A model generated the notes under the pieces. It worked only from the letters and a program-made list of their open reading frames with translations. It did no database searches and was not told the origin of the DNA. A stretch of 60,729 nt of DNA. It comes from Paenibacillus piri. Its GTDB lineage: Bacteria; Bacillota; Bacilli; Paenibacillales; NBRC-103111. How positions within the stretch are numbered: position 1 is the stretch's first letter; each line of letters starts with the position of its first letter. Made by a program: the position numbers and the translations under genes. Of this stretch, positions 25,492 to 35,437 are shown piece after piece. Location of the stretch: contig NZ_SMRT01000028.1 in assembly GCF_004354045.1 (NCBI RefSeq), positions 1-60,729 on the forward strand. The letters run 5' to 3'.

Positions 25492-27255
25492 TTATTCTGA
25501 CCAAGCAACCACTTGGGGACAGTTCGGACAAGTTGTATAGGAAATTACCATTGGGGATACTGATTTATAATTTTGAAATAGCCTCCTGTGTCGTCCAAGT
25601 AGCACTGGCAAATGCTTTATAATTGGTAACGGCAGCTCGTAGATGTGGTCCGAAACCCAGTTTAATCTTTGAAGTAGTGATTCAGTTCGTTCTTTAAGAT
25701 ATTCCTTTGCGGACAAGCTAACGGCAAGCTTTGTAGCGTTAGGATCGATGCTATTCCAATCCGCTTTTGGTACAAGGTACTCCTTGAAGTCCTTATGCTG
25801 ACGGCTTCCGACAATGGATACGTCCCCGGAACGAACGTAATTCCGCAGCTCTGTCAGGACAGCCATTTCGTAATAATGCCGGTTGATCGTTCCGTCATCG
25901 TCGTAAACGTGCTTTTGCCAGCGGTTCGAAACAAAGTTCAGCGGTGCGCCTTCCGGAACCTTTCGCTTTCCGGTTTCATTCATATCCCGGATGATATCGA
26001 CCGCCTTCATTAACGGATCTGCCGACTTGGTTGACCGAAACTCCAACGATTTTAACAGCGTTGGAGTGTATTTCCGAAGCGCATAGAATTTCTTTTCCAG
26101 CAAGTCCAAATAGTCGTAATCTACGGGACGCGCCAGCCGTCTAGCTTCTTCCACGGATGCGACGATTTGATCCCACGGGATAACGGCATCAAGCGCCACA
26201 AACGGATCAGTACCTTCACTTCGTGCCTTAATCAGAGCGGCCCCAAGATCGGCAAAGTGAACAACCTTTTCGTTGATCGATTTACCGTTTTGTTTTTGAA
26301 GTTCCTCTTGGGCTTTTCTCCCTTTGGAGAGCAGTATCATAATCTGCCGGTCGTGAATCTCGAATGCCAGGTCTGTCAAATCCTGAATCAGCTCTAATAG
26401 GTACGCTACTAAAATCGCGTACTTTTTCGGATCATTAAAGCGGCGGAAGGAATGAGGTTCGTAACGCGAACCGATTTTGGAAAGCTGCCGTAGCCGGTTC
26501 GGATGGATGCCTTTCGTATCGACATGCATTTGCAAATCCCGTATGTATTCGAGCTTTTCGATAACCTTCAAAAAAGAATCCGGAGAGCTGGTACCGGGAA
26601 TTTCCCTTAACCATGCCAAGTAGGTTTTGATGCTTTCCGGCATGGTGGTTAAGACGCGATCCAGCTTAGCAATTTGTAATTCTGTCAGTGAATTGCTGAG
26701 CAGCTTGAATATTTTTTCTTCTGTCCGTTTGCGAGTTTCCCAAACTGCTCTTTCGATCGTGGCCATTGAGGGTAGAATGATTTTACGCTTGCGTAAATCT
26801 TCGAGTGCGAACTGAATCAGGTGCAAGGGATTGCCGTTTGCCATTGCATGGCTAAAAAGATGCTTGCACAAAGAACGATACTCGCTCAAGGTAAATGTCT
26901 GGTAGCTGTACTCCTTCCGGATTTCCTCCAGATGCTCGTATTTCGTGGCTTCCCGTTCGCCGTAAGATGCAAAAGACTCCACATCGGCATTGATTTGCTT
27001 TGCAATATAATGAAGAACTTGAACCGGCACTTCCTTTATATCAGAAAGCGACCAGCCGAGATAACGAAGCACGCACAACTGCACGGCAAAGCCGAGTCGA
27101 TTATATCCTCTTCGCCGCCGCTGTATGATTTCAAGGTCATGCTGGGTAAATGTGAAATAGGTGCCCAATTCCCATTCGCGGAGATCAGGCGGTATCTGCA
27201 AATATTGCAGCCGTTCCTCCGGAGTCAGCAGTTCCCTTACTCTCGCGTACATCAT
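25492..27255 (-). pseudogene. Tn3-family transposase, C-terminally truncated
   Basis: 587 residues of a protein that is usually about 980. The N-terminal DNA-binding part is typical (LLTPEERLQYLQIP, FTFTQHDLEIIQRRRRGYNRLGFAVQLCVLRYLGW), as is the middle (VSNRWQKHVYD, HYYEMAVLTELRNYVRSGD). The frame departs from the family after VSDHIYELP, so the last 45 residues are foreign and the catalytic DDE domain is missing. It cannot transpose. A gene for a TnpI-type recombinase lies just upstream, as in Tn4430-like elements. Confidence 0.85.
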
Positions 27256-27266
27256 ACTTCATCCCC

Positions 27267-27590
27267 CTATTGCCAAGCTATTTTTTCGACTTCCGCTGGC
27301 AGATCCGCACGGGTTGCCTTGACGTAAATCATCGTTGTGTCCAGACTATCATGTCCCATAATTTGCGCCAGGCGGTGCAACGGCGTGTTTTCTGCCATCA
27401 CATAGCCGAACCGGTGCCGTAGATCGTGGGCACTCAATCCTTCAAGCCGGGCTGCTTTCATATATTTTTTAATCAAATGGCGTAAAGCACGTTCGGTTAA
27501 TCGATCACCGGTTTTCTCCGATGGAAACAGATAAGGACTGTCCGGAGGGAGGTCTGACAGATATTTTTCTAAAGCAGCTCTACTGTTCAC
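27267..27590 (-). pseudogene. TnpI-like tyrosine recombinase, C-terminal fragment
   Basis: 107 residues showing the catalytic half: HDLRHRFGY (His-x-x-Arg), IMGHDSLDTTMIYV (His and nucleophile Tyr). The first catalytic Arg and the N-terminal DNA-binding domain are missing. It lies 11 bases from the Tn3 transposase and in the same direction, the order of Tn4430/Tn5401-type transposons where TnpI resolves cointegrates. Confidence 0.75.
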
Positions 27591-27694
27591 CTGTTTGTAA
27601 ATTTACAGCCGAAATACTTAACATGGATGAACGGTAAAACAATGTATTTTCTCGAATAAAGGGGGAGTCAGTTGTCGTTGTTTTATTTTTTCTT

Positions 27695-28488
27695 CTATTT
27701 TATAGATGATTTTACCCGTGCTAAGTGATGCAACATAAACCGCTCCATTATTGTTGCCCACACAAACCAATCATTACTTTGTGTGAAATCAATATAAGTA
27801 TCTGTTTCAATGATTACTTTCGAAGGGCTACCATCGTATGGATACAGGGATATTTGAGCTTGTTTATCAAATTTTCCAGTTTCACTGTTTGGTGTAAAAA
27901 CCGTTTGTTGGATCAATAACCCCGCATCTACGGGTCTCTGTATATCTAGGAATACCCCTTTTCTCACATCTTTGTTCTGTTCATTTAATTGAGCTGTGAA
28001 TACGATGCGAGGTGATTGTTCCTTTTCATACACGTAAACATTGCTAAACACGATACTGTCTTTAATTTCTTTTTCAATCCAAGTTATTTATTTTTGTAAC
28101 TTCGAAGTACAGGGGGATCGATCTGATCTTGGCCAACGCCTCTTTGAAGTTCTGTGACTTTATGACTTGTAAGGTCCATCATAATAAGTTTCCAGTTGAT
28201 ATTTCCGGATTCGTCACGTTTCTTATCGTACTCGATCCAGTACAAAGTAATATCATATCCGATTAAAGAATTAATAATTTGATTGGATACAGAATACACT
28301 TTTTCTTCCTTGCCAGACTGGATATCCGTTTTAAGCAAGTAACTCCCGGCAGCGATCGTAATGGCCTTGAGCACCCTTTTCGAAATAACCGAAGCTGCGC
28401 CCTTTCCTCCCTGACTTCCGTTCCCCGTGGCAGCCGATTGCTTCGAAACGGGATATCGGCGGACTTCGCGAAACCAGGCGGCCACCCT
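27695..28488 (-). pseudogene. Split gene for a beta-rich protein of unknown function
   Basis: Two frames join at a shift near 28065. The upstream part ends RGVGQDQIDPPVLRSYKN; the downstream part continues WIEKEIKDSIVFSNVYVYEKEQSP. The text suggests a TolB-like or WD-type beta-propeller (repeated strands ending in Trp/Tyr and Asp). No start with a clear ribosome site was found at the 5' end, and the frame begins in sequence that follows the CDGSH gene. Function unknown, probably inactive. Confidence 0.5.
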
Positions 28489-28499
28489 GCAAAATAGTC

Positions 28500-28709
28500 C
28501 TACTTCGCTCTCGGCGCGCTTTCGAAGTCGATCGACTTATGCGTGCCGTCGCAGAACGGTTTATTGCCCGATCCTCCGCACCGGCACAGAGAAAACGATT
28601 CTTTGTGTTCGAACGGGTTGCCTACTGCGTCCACCAGTTCTACCAGTCCCGTTACCCGAAGCGGTCCGTTGTCGTTCACTTTAATCGTCACTTTATTTTG
28701 ATCTACCAT
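28500..28709 (-). CDS. CDGSH-type iron-sulfur protein
   Basis: 69 residues ending in the signature CRCGGSGNKPFCDGTH, that is Cys-x-Cys-x-x-Ser-x-x-x-Pro-x-Cys-Asp-Gly-x-His. These four ligands bind a redox-active 2Fe-2S cluster. AGGAGGC lies about seven bases before the ATG. Bacterial members of this small-size class are probably electron carriers or iron-sulfur handlers; the partner is not evident here. Confidence 0.9.
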   Translation of the reverse strand: MVDQNKVTIKVNDNGPLRVTGLVELVDAVGNPFEHKESFSLCRCGGSGNKPFCDGTHKSIDFESAPRAK

Positions 28710-28839
28710 AAAGTTTGCCTCCTAAATACAAGTTAATATAAGTATAACCGGACATTGTGATAAAAAAACGAGTCGCAATCGTTCACTGTACAGGAGCAGC
28801 TCGCCGAACGATTGCTCGCCCTTAGCGTTTGACCAGTCT

Positions 28840-28976
28840 TCCGTCCGCCGCGGCGTTTATTTAACCACAGATAACGGATATCTTTCAACAATGCACTTCT
28901 TTTTCGTTCTTTACGTCGTACTTCATCCATTGCTTCATTAGCAGCTTGAATTACATGGAATTTATCGAATGTAGTT
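28840..28976 (-). pseudogene. ISL3-family transposase fragment
   Basis: The frame reads DKFHVIQAANEAMDEVRRKE and then RSALLKDIRYLWL, a well-known stretch around the second catalytic Asp of ISL3 transposases. Both ends are missing. Nothing else is supported in 28710-29066. Confidence 0.7.
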
Positions 28977-29066
28977 GCGGCACTTCCCGGGACTGAGAAA
29001 ATCGCTCTCAGTACGTTGCATCATAATCGCTTGGATCGTGATGAATGGCAAGGTGAATCCCTTTTG

Positions 29067-29990
29067 TTACGTGCGCGTGAGGATGCGTTTTACACCATCA
29101 GCTGATTTGAGCAAATCAGCATGTTCAGAAGGAAGCAAGTCCAATTCAATGATTTTCTCAACGCCGTGACTGCCGAGAATGACCGGTACGCCGAGGTAGA
29201 CATTGGACAGTCCGTATTCACCACTGACGTAAGCGGATACGGGCATGATGCTTTTTTTATCTTTGAGGATCGCTTCCATCATGGAGACAACCGCCGAACC
29301 CGGGGCATAGTAGGCGCTGCCTGTTTTCAGCAGGTCGACGATTTCAGAGCCTCCTTTTCGTGTCCGCTCCACAATCAAATGAAGCGTTTCTTCATCCAGG
29401 AGCTTGTCGATGGGAATTCCCCCCGCGTACGAGTAGCGCACGAGCGGCACCATGCTGTCACCGTGTCCGCCAAGCACGAGTGCCGTGACAGCTTCAAAGG
29501 AAACCCCTAGCTCAAGAGCGATAAAGCTGCGGAAGCGGGTCGAGTCCAGCACACCGCCCAGTCCAAGCACTTTTTCCGGAGCGAAGCCGCTTTCCTGCAA
29601 AGCGACCTGGGCCATGACGTCTGACGGATTGGTGACGATAATCAGGATGGCGTTGGGGGAGTGGGGCGTGATCTGACGTACGACCTGACGCATGATTGAG
29701 ACATTGGTGTCGAGCAGATCGTCCCGGCTCATCCCCGGTTTGCGAGCCATGCCTGCTGTAATTACGATGATGTCGGAGTCAGCTGTGTCTTTTGGCTGAT
29801 TCGTTCCGATGACAAAGCAGTCAAAGCCTTCAATCGGTGCAGCTTCCTGCAAGTCAAGACTTTTTCCCTGCGGTGAGCCCTCAACGATGTCGTAGAGGAC
29901 GACATCACCAAGGTTTTTTAAAACGGTCAGATGGGCTACTGTTGCTCCGACGTTTCCACTGCCAACAACGGTGATTTTCTGTCTTTTCAT
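29067..29990 (-). CDS. mdh: Malate dehydrogenase
   Basis: 307 residues of the LDH-like MDH family. NAD-binding VVGSGNVGATV at residues 8-18, ITAGMARKPGMSRDDLL with the substrate-binding Arg pair, TNPSDV, and the catalytic His in LGGHGDSMVP (near 176). It should oxidise malate to oxaloacetate with NAD. Its ATG overlaps the stop of the universal stress gene (ATGA) and a GGAGG lies inside that gene, so translation is coupled. It is the third gene of a YeiH-UspA-MDH operon. A sulfolactate-type substrate cannot be excluded given the anion exporter upstream. Confidence 0.9.
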   Translation of the reverse strand: MKRQKITVVGSGNVGATVAHLTVLKNLGDVVLYDIVEGSPQGKSLDLQEAAPIEGFDCFVIGTNQPKDTADSDIIVITAGMARKPGMSRDDLLDTNVSIMRQVVRQITPHSPNAILIIVTNPSDVMAQVALQESGFAPEKVLGLGGVLDSTRFRSFIALELGVSFEAVTALVLGGHGDSMVPLVRYSYAGGIPIDKLLDEETLHLIVERTRKGGSEIVDLLKTGSAYYAPGSAVVSMMEAILKDKKSIMPVSAYVSGEYGLSNVYLGVPVILGSHGVEKIIELDLLPSEHADLLKSADGVKRILTRT

Positions 29991-30499
29991 GGTGTCTCAG
30001 CCTCCCGATTGTTTTTAATTACAAGCACAGGAATATGAGCTTCTTTTACAATCGCTTCTGCGAAGCTCCCGAGCAGAAAATGCTTGAACCCGGTCAAGCC
30101 GGTATCGCCTGCGACAATGAGATCGACATGCTGCCGACTGGCCAGCGCAGCAATTGCTTGTGCGGTGCTGCCGAGTAAAAAGATGCCTATAAAAGGCACA
30201 TTTTCCGCTTCCGCCATCGTTTTGGCTACTTCTATCCCTGCCAATCCGTACAAGACCTGCTCTTCTTCTTCGGCATAACGCGGCCAATGCTCCTCGGGAA
30301 TCACTTCATCTTCCCCATCGTAATCGACAAACACGGCTGTAAGCTTGGCATGCATCTGTTTGGCCAGTTGTACGGCATGCCTTGTCGCTTCGATCGCCGG
30401 AGCCGAGCCGTCTACGGCGAGCAAAATCGATCCGTACCGTACGTCCGGCGCACCTACGTTCCCTGTTTCTATCAATTGCTTTGCTTTTGAACTGATCAT
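29987..30499 (-). CDS. Universal stress protein (UspA family)
   Basis: About 170 residues: YGSILLAVDGSAPAIEATRHAVQLAKQ at the N-terminus and, at the end, the ATP-binding G-x2-G-x9-G-S/T type motif in AGDTGLTGFKHFLLGSFAEAIVKEAHIPVLVIK. The start at 30499 is fixed by AAAGGAGAG seven bases upstream; a longer frame exists but lacks a site. It lies 28 bases after the YeiH gene. Usp proteins bind ATP and act in stress survival. Confidence 0.88.
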   Translation of the reverse strand: MISSKAKQLIETGNVGAPDVRYGSILLAVDGSAPAIEATRHAVQLAKQMHAKLTAVFVDYDGEDEVIPEEHWPRYAEEEEQVLYGLAGIEVAKTMAEAENVPFIGIFLLGSTAQAIAALASRQHVDLIVAGDTGLTGFKHFLLGSFAEAIVKEAHIPVLVIKNNREAETP

Positions 30500-30527
30500 C
30501 GGCTTTCTCTCCTTTGCAAAGACTGAT

Positions 30528-31574
30528 TTATGCAAGTCCAAACAGATAAACCAATCCGTAACCGAGCCCGGAAAGCAATACAGAGCCGATCAGACTGGCC
30601 ACAAACGACTTCATCCCAAGCCGACGGAATGTGACCAGGTCGACATTCAGACCAAGTCCGGCCATCGCCATCGCGATCAGCATGTAAGCGAGGACGACGA
30701 TGTCGCCGGCAATTCCAGATGAAATGATGCCAAGTGAATTGATGCCGCTGACGACGAGGAAGCCAAGAATAAACCACGGAATCGGGATCGACTTCCACGA
30801 CGCTATTGTGCTGCCACCGTGTTCTTTCAGGCTGGCGCGGTTTGCCCAGATGCCGATCAAAATCGCAACCGGAACCAGCAGAGCGACACGGGTCAGCTTG
30901 ACGATGACGGCCATATCCACGGCATCGTTTCCACCCGGTGCAGCAGCGGCAATAACGTGAGCGATTTCATGCAGGGTAGCTCCGGAAAAAATGCCATAGC
31001 CGATCGGGGAAAAGCCTAATACAGGATACAAGAACGTGTAGATCAGTGTAAAAATCGTGCCTAAAATTGCGACCATCGCAGCACCAATCGCGGTTTCATC
31101 GTCTTTTGCCTTGATTTGCGGGGCAATGGCGACGACGGCTGCCGCACCGCAAATCGCCGTTCCACAAGCGGTCAGGATGCTTAAGCGCTGTTCGACTTTA
31201 AACAAACGAGCCAGTCCGTAAACGACGAAAAGCGTAAAGACAATTACGATCACCGCTATGAGAAATACTTTGGGACCTGCATCGACGATATCCAACAGAT
31301 TAAGCCGCATCCCGAGCAAAATAATTCCGAGACGCAGCAGTTTTTTGCTGGAGTAGTTGGTGCCGGCAGCCAATTGCTGCGGCACGCCGACTGTGGCTCG
31401 CCAGGCAATTCCGATCAGGATAGCGATAACGAGTTGTCCCATAATGCTGAGAAAGGGAAACCCGGCCAAATATTTGGCAACGAGGGCGATCAGTAAAGTT
31501 AAGCCAATACCTAAGTAAAAGCCGAGGTACTGTTTTTTGTTTTTTGCTCCGGCGAGAGCCTGTGACTTTGACAT
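30528..31574 (-). CDS. YeiH family putative sulfate/anion exporter
   Basis: 348 residues and about ten membrane helices. Typical text: LGIILLGMRLNLLDI, LTACGTAICGAAAVVAIAPQIKAKDDETA, GATLHEIAHVIAAAAPGG and ILGFLVVSGINSLG. AAGGAGTGG eight bases before the ATG at 31574 decides the start. Family members are annotated as sulfate exporters, some linked to sulfonate degradation; the true substrate is not proven. First gene of an operon with UspA and malate dehydrogenase. Confidence 0.88.
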   Translation of the reverse strand: MSKSQALAGAKNKKQYLGFYLGIGLTLLIALVAKYLAGFPFLSIMGQLVIAILIGIAWRATVGVPQQLAAGTNYSSKKLLRLGIILLGMRLNLLDIVDAGPKVFLIAVIVIVFTLFVVYGLARLFKVEQRLSILTACGTAICGAAAVVAIAPQIKAKDDETAIGAAMVAILGTIFTLIYTFLYPVLGFSPIGYGIFSGATLHEIAHVIAAAAPGGNDAVDMAVIVKLTRVALLVPVAILIGIWANRASLKEHGGSTIASWKSIPIPWFILGFLVVSGINSLGIISSGIAGDIVVLAYMLIAMAMAGLGLNVDLVTFRRLGMKSFVASLIGSVLLSGLGYGLVYLFGLA

Positions 31575-31862
31575 GTTATAATCCACTCCTTGCGATTTAG
31601 CCTGCACGAGTGAGTGAACGTTGTACTCTAAGAAGAATGACGGGATGATAGCCGTGTACAACGGGGCAAACCTGGTGCGATATTATCTGAAAAGGAACAT
31701 GCATGCTCTTTATGCTTCCACTATATAGTGCTTCTGAATGGATGTGAAATACCGATCTGCTATCTTAAGCATTAGCAGAACTTATGATTGGTATGCGTAG
31801 GAAAACGAGCAGGAAGTGTGAGTCGTCAGGAGAGGGATCAAGGAAAGCGAGGAGAGAAATAA

Positions 31863-31901
31863 GAAAAAGAGACATACGCCGAATGAGCACATGCCTCTTT
31901 T
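31863..31901. terminator. Bidirectional hairpin upstream of the YeiH operon
   Basis: AAAAAGAGACAT and ATGCCTCTTTTT pair with one mismatch, with A and T runs on the two sides. It would terminate transcripts from either direction. The rest of 31575-32168 shows no convincing gene. Confidence 0.65.
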
Positions 31902-32168
31902 TGGATATCCTGGTACTGGTGGTCCAACGAAAATCACTCAGCTATAAATTACGTAAGTGATCGTTTAATTTCATTCAACGGAATATAAGCCATTTGCAAC
32001 GCCTCCGAACGTTTTGTTCTTCCTTAAGAAGATCAGAACAAACGTTCCTAAGCAACTAATGCGCTGAACTCAGCCAAATATTATATTCACATGTTGAAAG
32101 TGCATAATTCTCACTAAGTTATACAAACTATGATTAAAATTTAAAATAGTGGTTCTTGGAGGAACAGC

Positions 32169-32888
32169 ATGCATATCGATTGGTCCGTAACACAGGTATA
32201 CAATACGATTATGTCCGTAGCGACGGGAGTAGGTCTTCTTATGTTGGTTCGTTTCGGAGGACTTTTAAGAAGCGGACAACGAATAAGCTTGGAAGGATGG
32301 GCTTTAGGTTTTGCGGTCCCAGGCTTCATATTAACGTTAACAGGCGGGCACATGACGCTTACATGGCCTTTATCCAAAATAGGGTTTCCCTTTGATGATA
32401 TCATATTCGGTGAACCTTCTCTTGCGTTTGGTGTCATGTTGTTAGCCGGGGCCATATTTCTATGGCGATCCAGCCTAATGTCGCTGGAATCGGGAGTAGC
32501 GGCGAAAGAATCGAAGGAGCAATCGGCATCGTTAATGACACATTTGGCCGAAGCGGTTCACCCCCTTTCTTATTTTGCAGCAGCTATGGGGCTTGCATTA
32601 ATTTCAATTGGCATTGCAGGGATGTATTATCAACTTTTTGCGGCGCCGCCCGAAGAACCTATATCGGGAAGATTCGCGGATTACCCTATGCTTGAGGCTA
32701 CCTTTATTTCGATGCTCTATGCGCTTACCGGCCTCGGGGCGATTCTTCTTCCCTTCTCGCTGGCAAAAGGAAATCCAGCAGTACTTGCGATTATAAAGTT
32801 CTGCTGGACAATAACGGGAATCTTATTCACTTTGTTTGGCGCATTAAATTATTTCACGCATATCGGATTGATTTTGAATACGATGTAA
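32169..32888 (+). CDS. DUF981 family membrane protein
   Basis: 239 residues with six to seven membrane segments. TLTGGHMTLTWPL and FDDIIFGEPSLAFG are family-like, and a polar loop near residues 105-130 separates two halves. GGAGGAACAGC precedes the ATG. The family is of unknown function. It stands alone, followed by an AraC remnant. Confidence 0.75.
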   Translation: MHIDWSVTQVYNTIMSVATGVGLLMLVRFGGLLRSGQRISLEGWALGFAVPGFILTLTGGHMTLTWPLSKIGFPFDDIIFGEPSLAFGVMLLAGAIFLWRSSLMSLESGVAAKESKEQSASLMTHLAEAVHPLSYFAAAMGLALISIGIAGMYYQLFAAPPEEPISGRFADYPMLEATFISMLYALTGLGAILLPFSLAKGNPAVLAIIKFCWTITGILFTLFGALNYFTHIGLILNTM

Positions 32889-32935
32889 GCAGCTTAGCGT
32901 ATATTTTCGTTAAAATGTTGGCGGGACCCCTTAAG

Positions 32936-33016
32936 GCGTTCCGGAGGTATACCGGCTTTTCCCCGCGAGAATACCGGAAACGAGGTAACTTACTTGGCTC
33001 GATGTTTCTGAAATAA
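32936..33016 (+). pseudogene. C-terminal remnant of an AraC-family regulator
   Basis: The frame reads AFRRYTGFSPREYRKRG and a short tail to a stop. This is the end of the second helix-turn-helix of AraC proteins. No upstream part remains. Confidence 0.65.
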
Positions 33017-33100
33017 CGCGGCGGAAGCATATGTTCCATTTTTACAATTCCCTGAGCCGATTGTTCTTGTACAATATTGTTACAAGGAGGCGGTTGTTAA

Positions 33101-33580
33101 ATGGATCAAGTGTTAGAGGCGCGCAATGCACTTTGGAAGTCTGTTGATGGACTACCTGATGAATTATTAAGACGCCAAGATTGTAACGGTTGGTCAATTC
33201 TGGATGTCTTGGAACATCTCTTTTTAGTGGAGCAAGTAGCGCTTAGGGTCATCAAAGATGCATTGTCCAAACCGCCATTCACCGAACAGATCCGAGTCAA
33301 TCCACTTGAACCTGTTCTGGACCGAGCGGACAAACTAGATGCCCCTGATCCGATATACCCGAAAGGTCTTTTCAAGAACCTAGACGAAGCACGCAACCAA
33401 TTGGACCAATCGCGTGAACTCTTATTGTCGTTCATTTCATCCGTAGATGTTGATGTTCTTCGAATCCATGGTGCACCCCATCCTAGGTATGGTCTGTTAA
33501 GTGCAGAGCAGTGGGCTCAGTTTGTCGGGGTTCATGAACGACGTCACATTATACAGATTGAAGAGATGAAACACGTTTAA
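33101..33580 (+). CDS. DinB-family protein
   Basis: 159 residues forming a predicted four-helix bundle: NALWKSVDGLPDELLRRQDCNGWSILDVLEHL and, at the end, QFVGVHERRHIIQIEEM. The metal ligands of the family (one His in EHLFL, two in HERRH) are present. Members bind divalent metal; some transfer thiols such as bacillithiol. AAGGAGGCGG lies before the ATG. It is a single-gene unit. Confidence 0.82.
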   Translation: MDQVLEARNALWKSVDGLPDELLRRQDCNGWSILDVLEHLFLVEQVALRVIKDALSKPPFTEQIRVNPLEPVLDRADKLDAPDPIYPKGLFKNLDEARNQLDQSRELLLSFISSVDVDVLRIHGAPHPRYGLLSAEQWAQFVGVHERRHIIQIEEMKHV

Positions 33581-33620
33581 ATTTAAATACGACGAGGAAC
33601 ATAGCGCAGTAATCAAAATC

Positions 33621-33655
33621 ATGGGGCCGCCGCGGATAAAATCGGGCGGCCCCAT
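33621..33655. terminator. GC-rich hairpin after the DinB gene
   Basis: ATGGGGCCGCC pairs perfectly with GGCGGCCCCAT. No T run follows. A TAAGCTATCTGGGAGGATACT border, like that of the TAACGGG repeats, lies immediately after it, so this is probably a degenerate copy of that family. Confidence 0.55.
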
Positions 33656-33847
33656 TAAGCTATCTGGGAGGATACTATAATTTATAAGTAACTTATCTTA
33701 CGTGCTAATTCAACCGTACTCTGGACACGAGAACAGAAAATCGTTGGAAGTGTAATGGCAGGCTTAATAGCGCAGGTCGTAAAATATGTATATTTAAGGT
33801 AATCTTAAAAAGAGCTTATTTATATGCTAAAGGAGGGGGAAGCTGTA

Positions 33848-34579
33848 TTGTCCGATATAACGAATGAAACTGTCATAGACGCTTGGGATCAAAATGCTGA
33901 AAAGTCGCTTTCTGCATTTGAAGAGGAGGGGGATTTTGCCCGCAGGTATTTGCTCAATCCAGCGATTTTTGACATTTTGGGACATGTAGGAAACAAGCGT
34001 ATTTTGGATGCAGGCTGCGGAAATGGTTACCTCTCCAGGTTGCTGGCTCGTCGGGGTGCGCGCGTCACAGGGGTCGAACCTGCGTCGGCTTTCCATAAAT
34101 ATGCATCCGAACGGGAAACAAATGAACAACTCGGAATAGAATATGTATGCAGCGATTTATGCCGCTTTAATGGCGCGGGAAATTTCGATGCAGTCGTGGC
34201 AAACATGGTTTTAATGGATATTCCGGACTTCGAAACCGCGCTTCTGCAATGCGCAAATGCGCTTCGGGAGGGCGGCTTGTTCGTATTTTCGATTGCCCAT
34301 CCGTGCTTCGAGGAAGGGGGACAACGTTTTATGCATGACGGATATATTCAAGTTCGCGAATATTTTGCGGAGTACGTCATCGATCAACCGGTTGCTCCAA
34401 TGTTTCATCGTCCAATGAGCGCCTACGTGAATCGGATGTTATCGTTGAATTTCTCGCTTGTTCGGATGATTGAACCTCAGCTTTCACCGAAAACAGTAGA
34501 GGAATATCCGAATTATCGCAGGGATGCTCATATTCCGTGCTACATCTTATTCGGGTTTCAAAAGCGTGCGTTCTGCTAA
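33848..34579 (+). CDS. SAM-dependent methyltransferase
   Basis: About 243 residues. Motif I RILDAGCGNGYLSRLLARRG begins near residue 51. VTGVEPA follows as the ribose-binding end of strand two, then FDAVVANMVLMDIPDFE and LREGGLFVFSIAHPCFE. The TTG at 33848 is chosen because AAAGGAGGGGG sits eight bases upstream; an upstream ATG would overlap that site. Substrate unknown; the AHPCFE motif recurs in small-molecule methyltransferases. Confidence 0.85.
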   Translation: MSDITNETVIDAWDQNAEKSLSAFEEEGDFARRYLLNPAIFDILGHVGNKRILDAGCGNGYLSRLLARRGARVTGVEPASAFHKYASERETNEQLGIEYVCSDLCRFNGAGNFDAVVANMVLMDIPDFETALLQCANALREGGLFVFSIAHPCFEEGGQRFMHDGYIQVREYFAEYVIDQPVAPMFHRPMSAYVNRMLSLNFSLVRMIEPQLSPKTVEEYPNYRRDAHIPCYILFGFQKRAFC

Positions 34580-34660
34580 CGGGTTACGATAGTTCAACCA
34601 AAACAGTGGGTAGACCGCCGTAGTGCTGCTCCCGTTTCATTGAAGTAACGAGAGCATTTC
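34577..34660. repeat. TAACGGG-hairpin repeat
   Basis: CTAACGGGTTACGATAGTTC and AGTAACGAGAGCATTTCC flank an imperfect hairpin (GGGTAGACCGCC ... GTGCTGCTCCC). The left border begins inside the last codons of the methyltransferase gene. Confidence 0.6.
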
Positions 34661-34717
34661 CGATGCTAATACCGGATAGTTTATACTTTATAAAAACCAT
34701 CTTGTCTGGAGGAACCC

Positions 34718-35265
34718 ATGTCAGAAAAAAAAGAGAAGGTCTATTACGAACGGGGAACGAATGAACTGAGGGAGAAAAGCATGCGAGCACAAAGGCTTGG
34801 AAGGCTTTTAATGACTGCGACCCTGAGGATGGACAAGAGAAAGAACGGTTGATTCGAGAACTGTTTGGCAGCGTGAGTGAAGGTATTAGCATTGAGCATA
34901 ATTTCCATTGTGATTTGGGTTACAACATTCATGTTGGACGTAATTTCTATGCCGATTATAATTGCACCATATTGGATATGGCGGGGGTCCGTATCGGTGA
35001 TGATTGCATGATAGCACCGAATGTCGGGATCTACACGGCTGGTCATAATATCGGACCCAAGGACCGAAATAAATCTGGTTACGGCATCCCCATTACGATT
35101 GGAAATAATGTTTGGATTGGTGGGCACTGCGCAATTCTGCCCGAGGTTTCGATAGGTGATAATTCCATTGTGGCAGCCGGTTCAATAGTAACAAAAGATG
35201 TGCCAGCAAACACAATAGTCGCAGGTAATCCAGCCAAGGTGCTCAAGCAGATTACAGAGGAATAA
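34718..35265 (+). pseudogene. Maltose/galactoside O-acetyltransferase type protein, frameshifted
   Basis: The first frame from ATG 34718 (GGAGG upstream) reads MSEKKEKVYYERGTNELREK. The expected continuation AWKAFNDCDPEDGQEKERLIRELFG lies in another frame from about 34797. The left-handed beta-helix then follows with hexapeptide repeats (FHCDLGYNIHVGRNFYADYN), the catalytic His in TAGHNIG and the final GNPAKVLK. One indel separates the lid helices from the helix domain. A shortened protein from ATG 34849 is possible. Confidence 0.78.
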
Positions 35266-35285
35266 AATTGATGATTTAACAGATG

Positions 35286-35379
35286 GGATTAAGCTAACGG
35301 AGAACGATAGTGAAATGATTATGACAGGAGCAGGCGCCGCGGCGACCTGCTCTTGGTCGTTGAAATAAACGGGCAGAGT
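35286..35379. repeat. TAACGGG-hairpin repeat
   Basis: TTAAGCTAACGGAGAACGAT and ATAAACGGGCAGAGTTTAGT flank a hairpin with GAGCAGG/CCTGCTC arms around GCGCCGCGGCGA. One of the best-preserved copies. Confidence 0.75.
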
Positions 35380-35437
35380 TTAGTAAACGTGAGGTGACCC
35401 CTAATGCGAAAATAAATATGGTAACTAATACCAGCCT

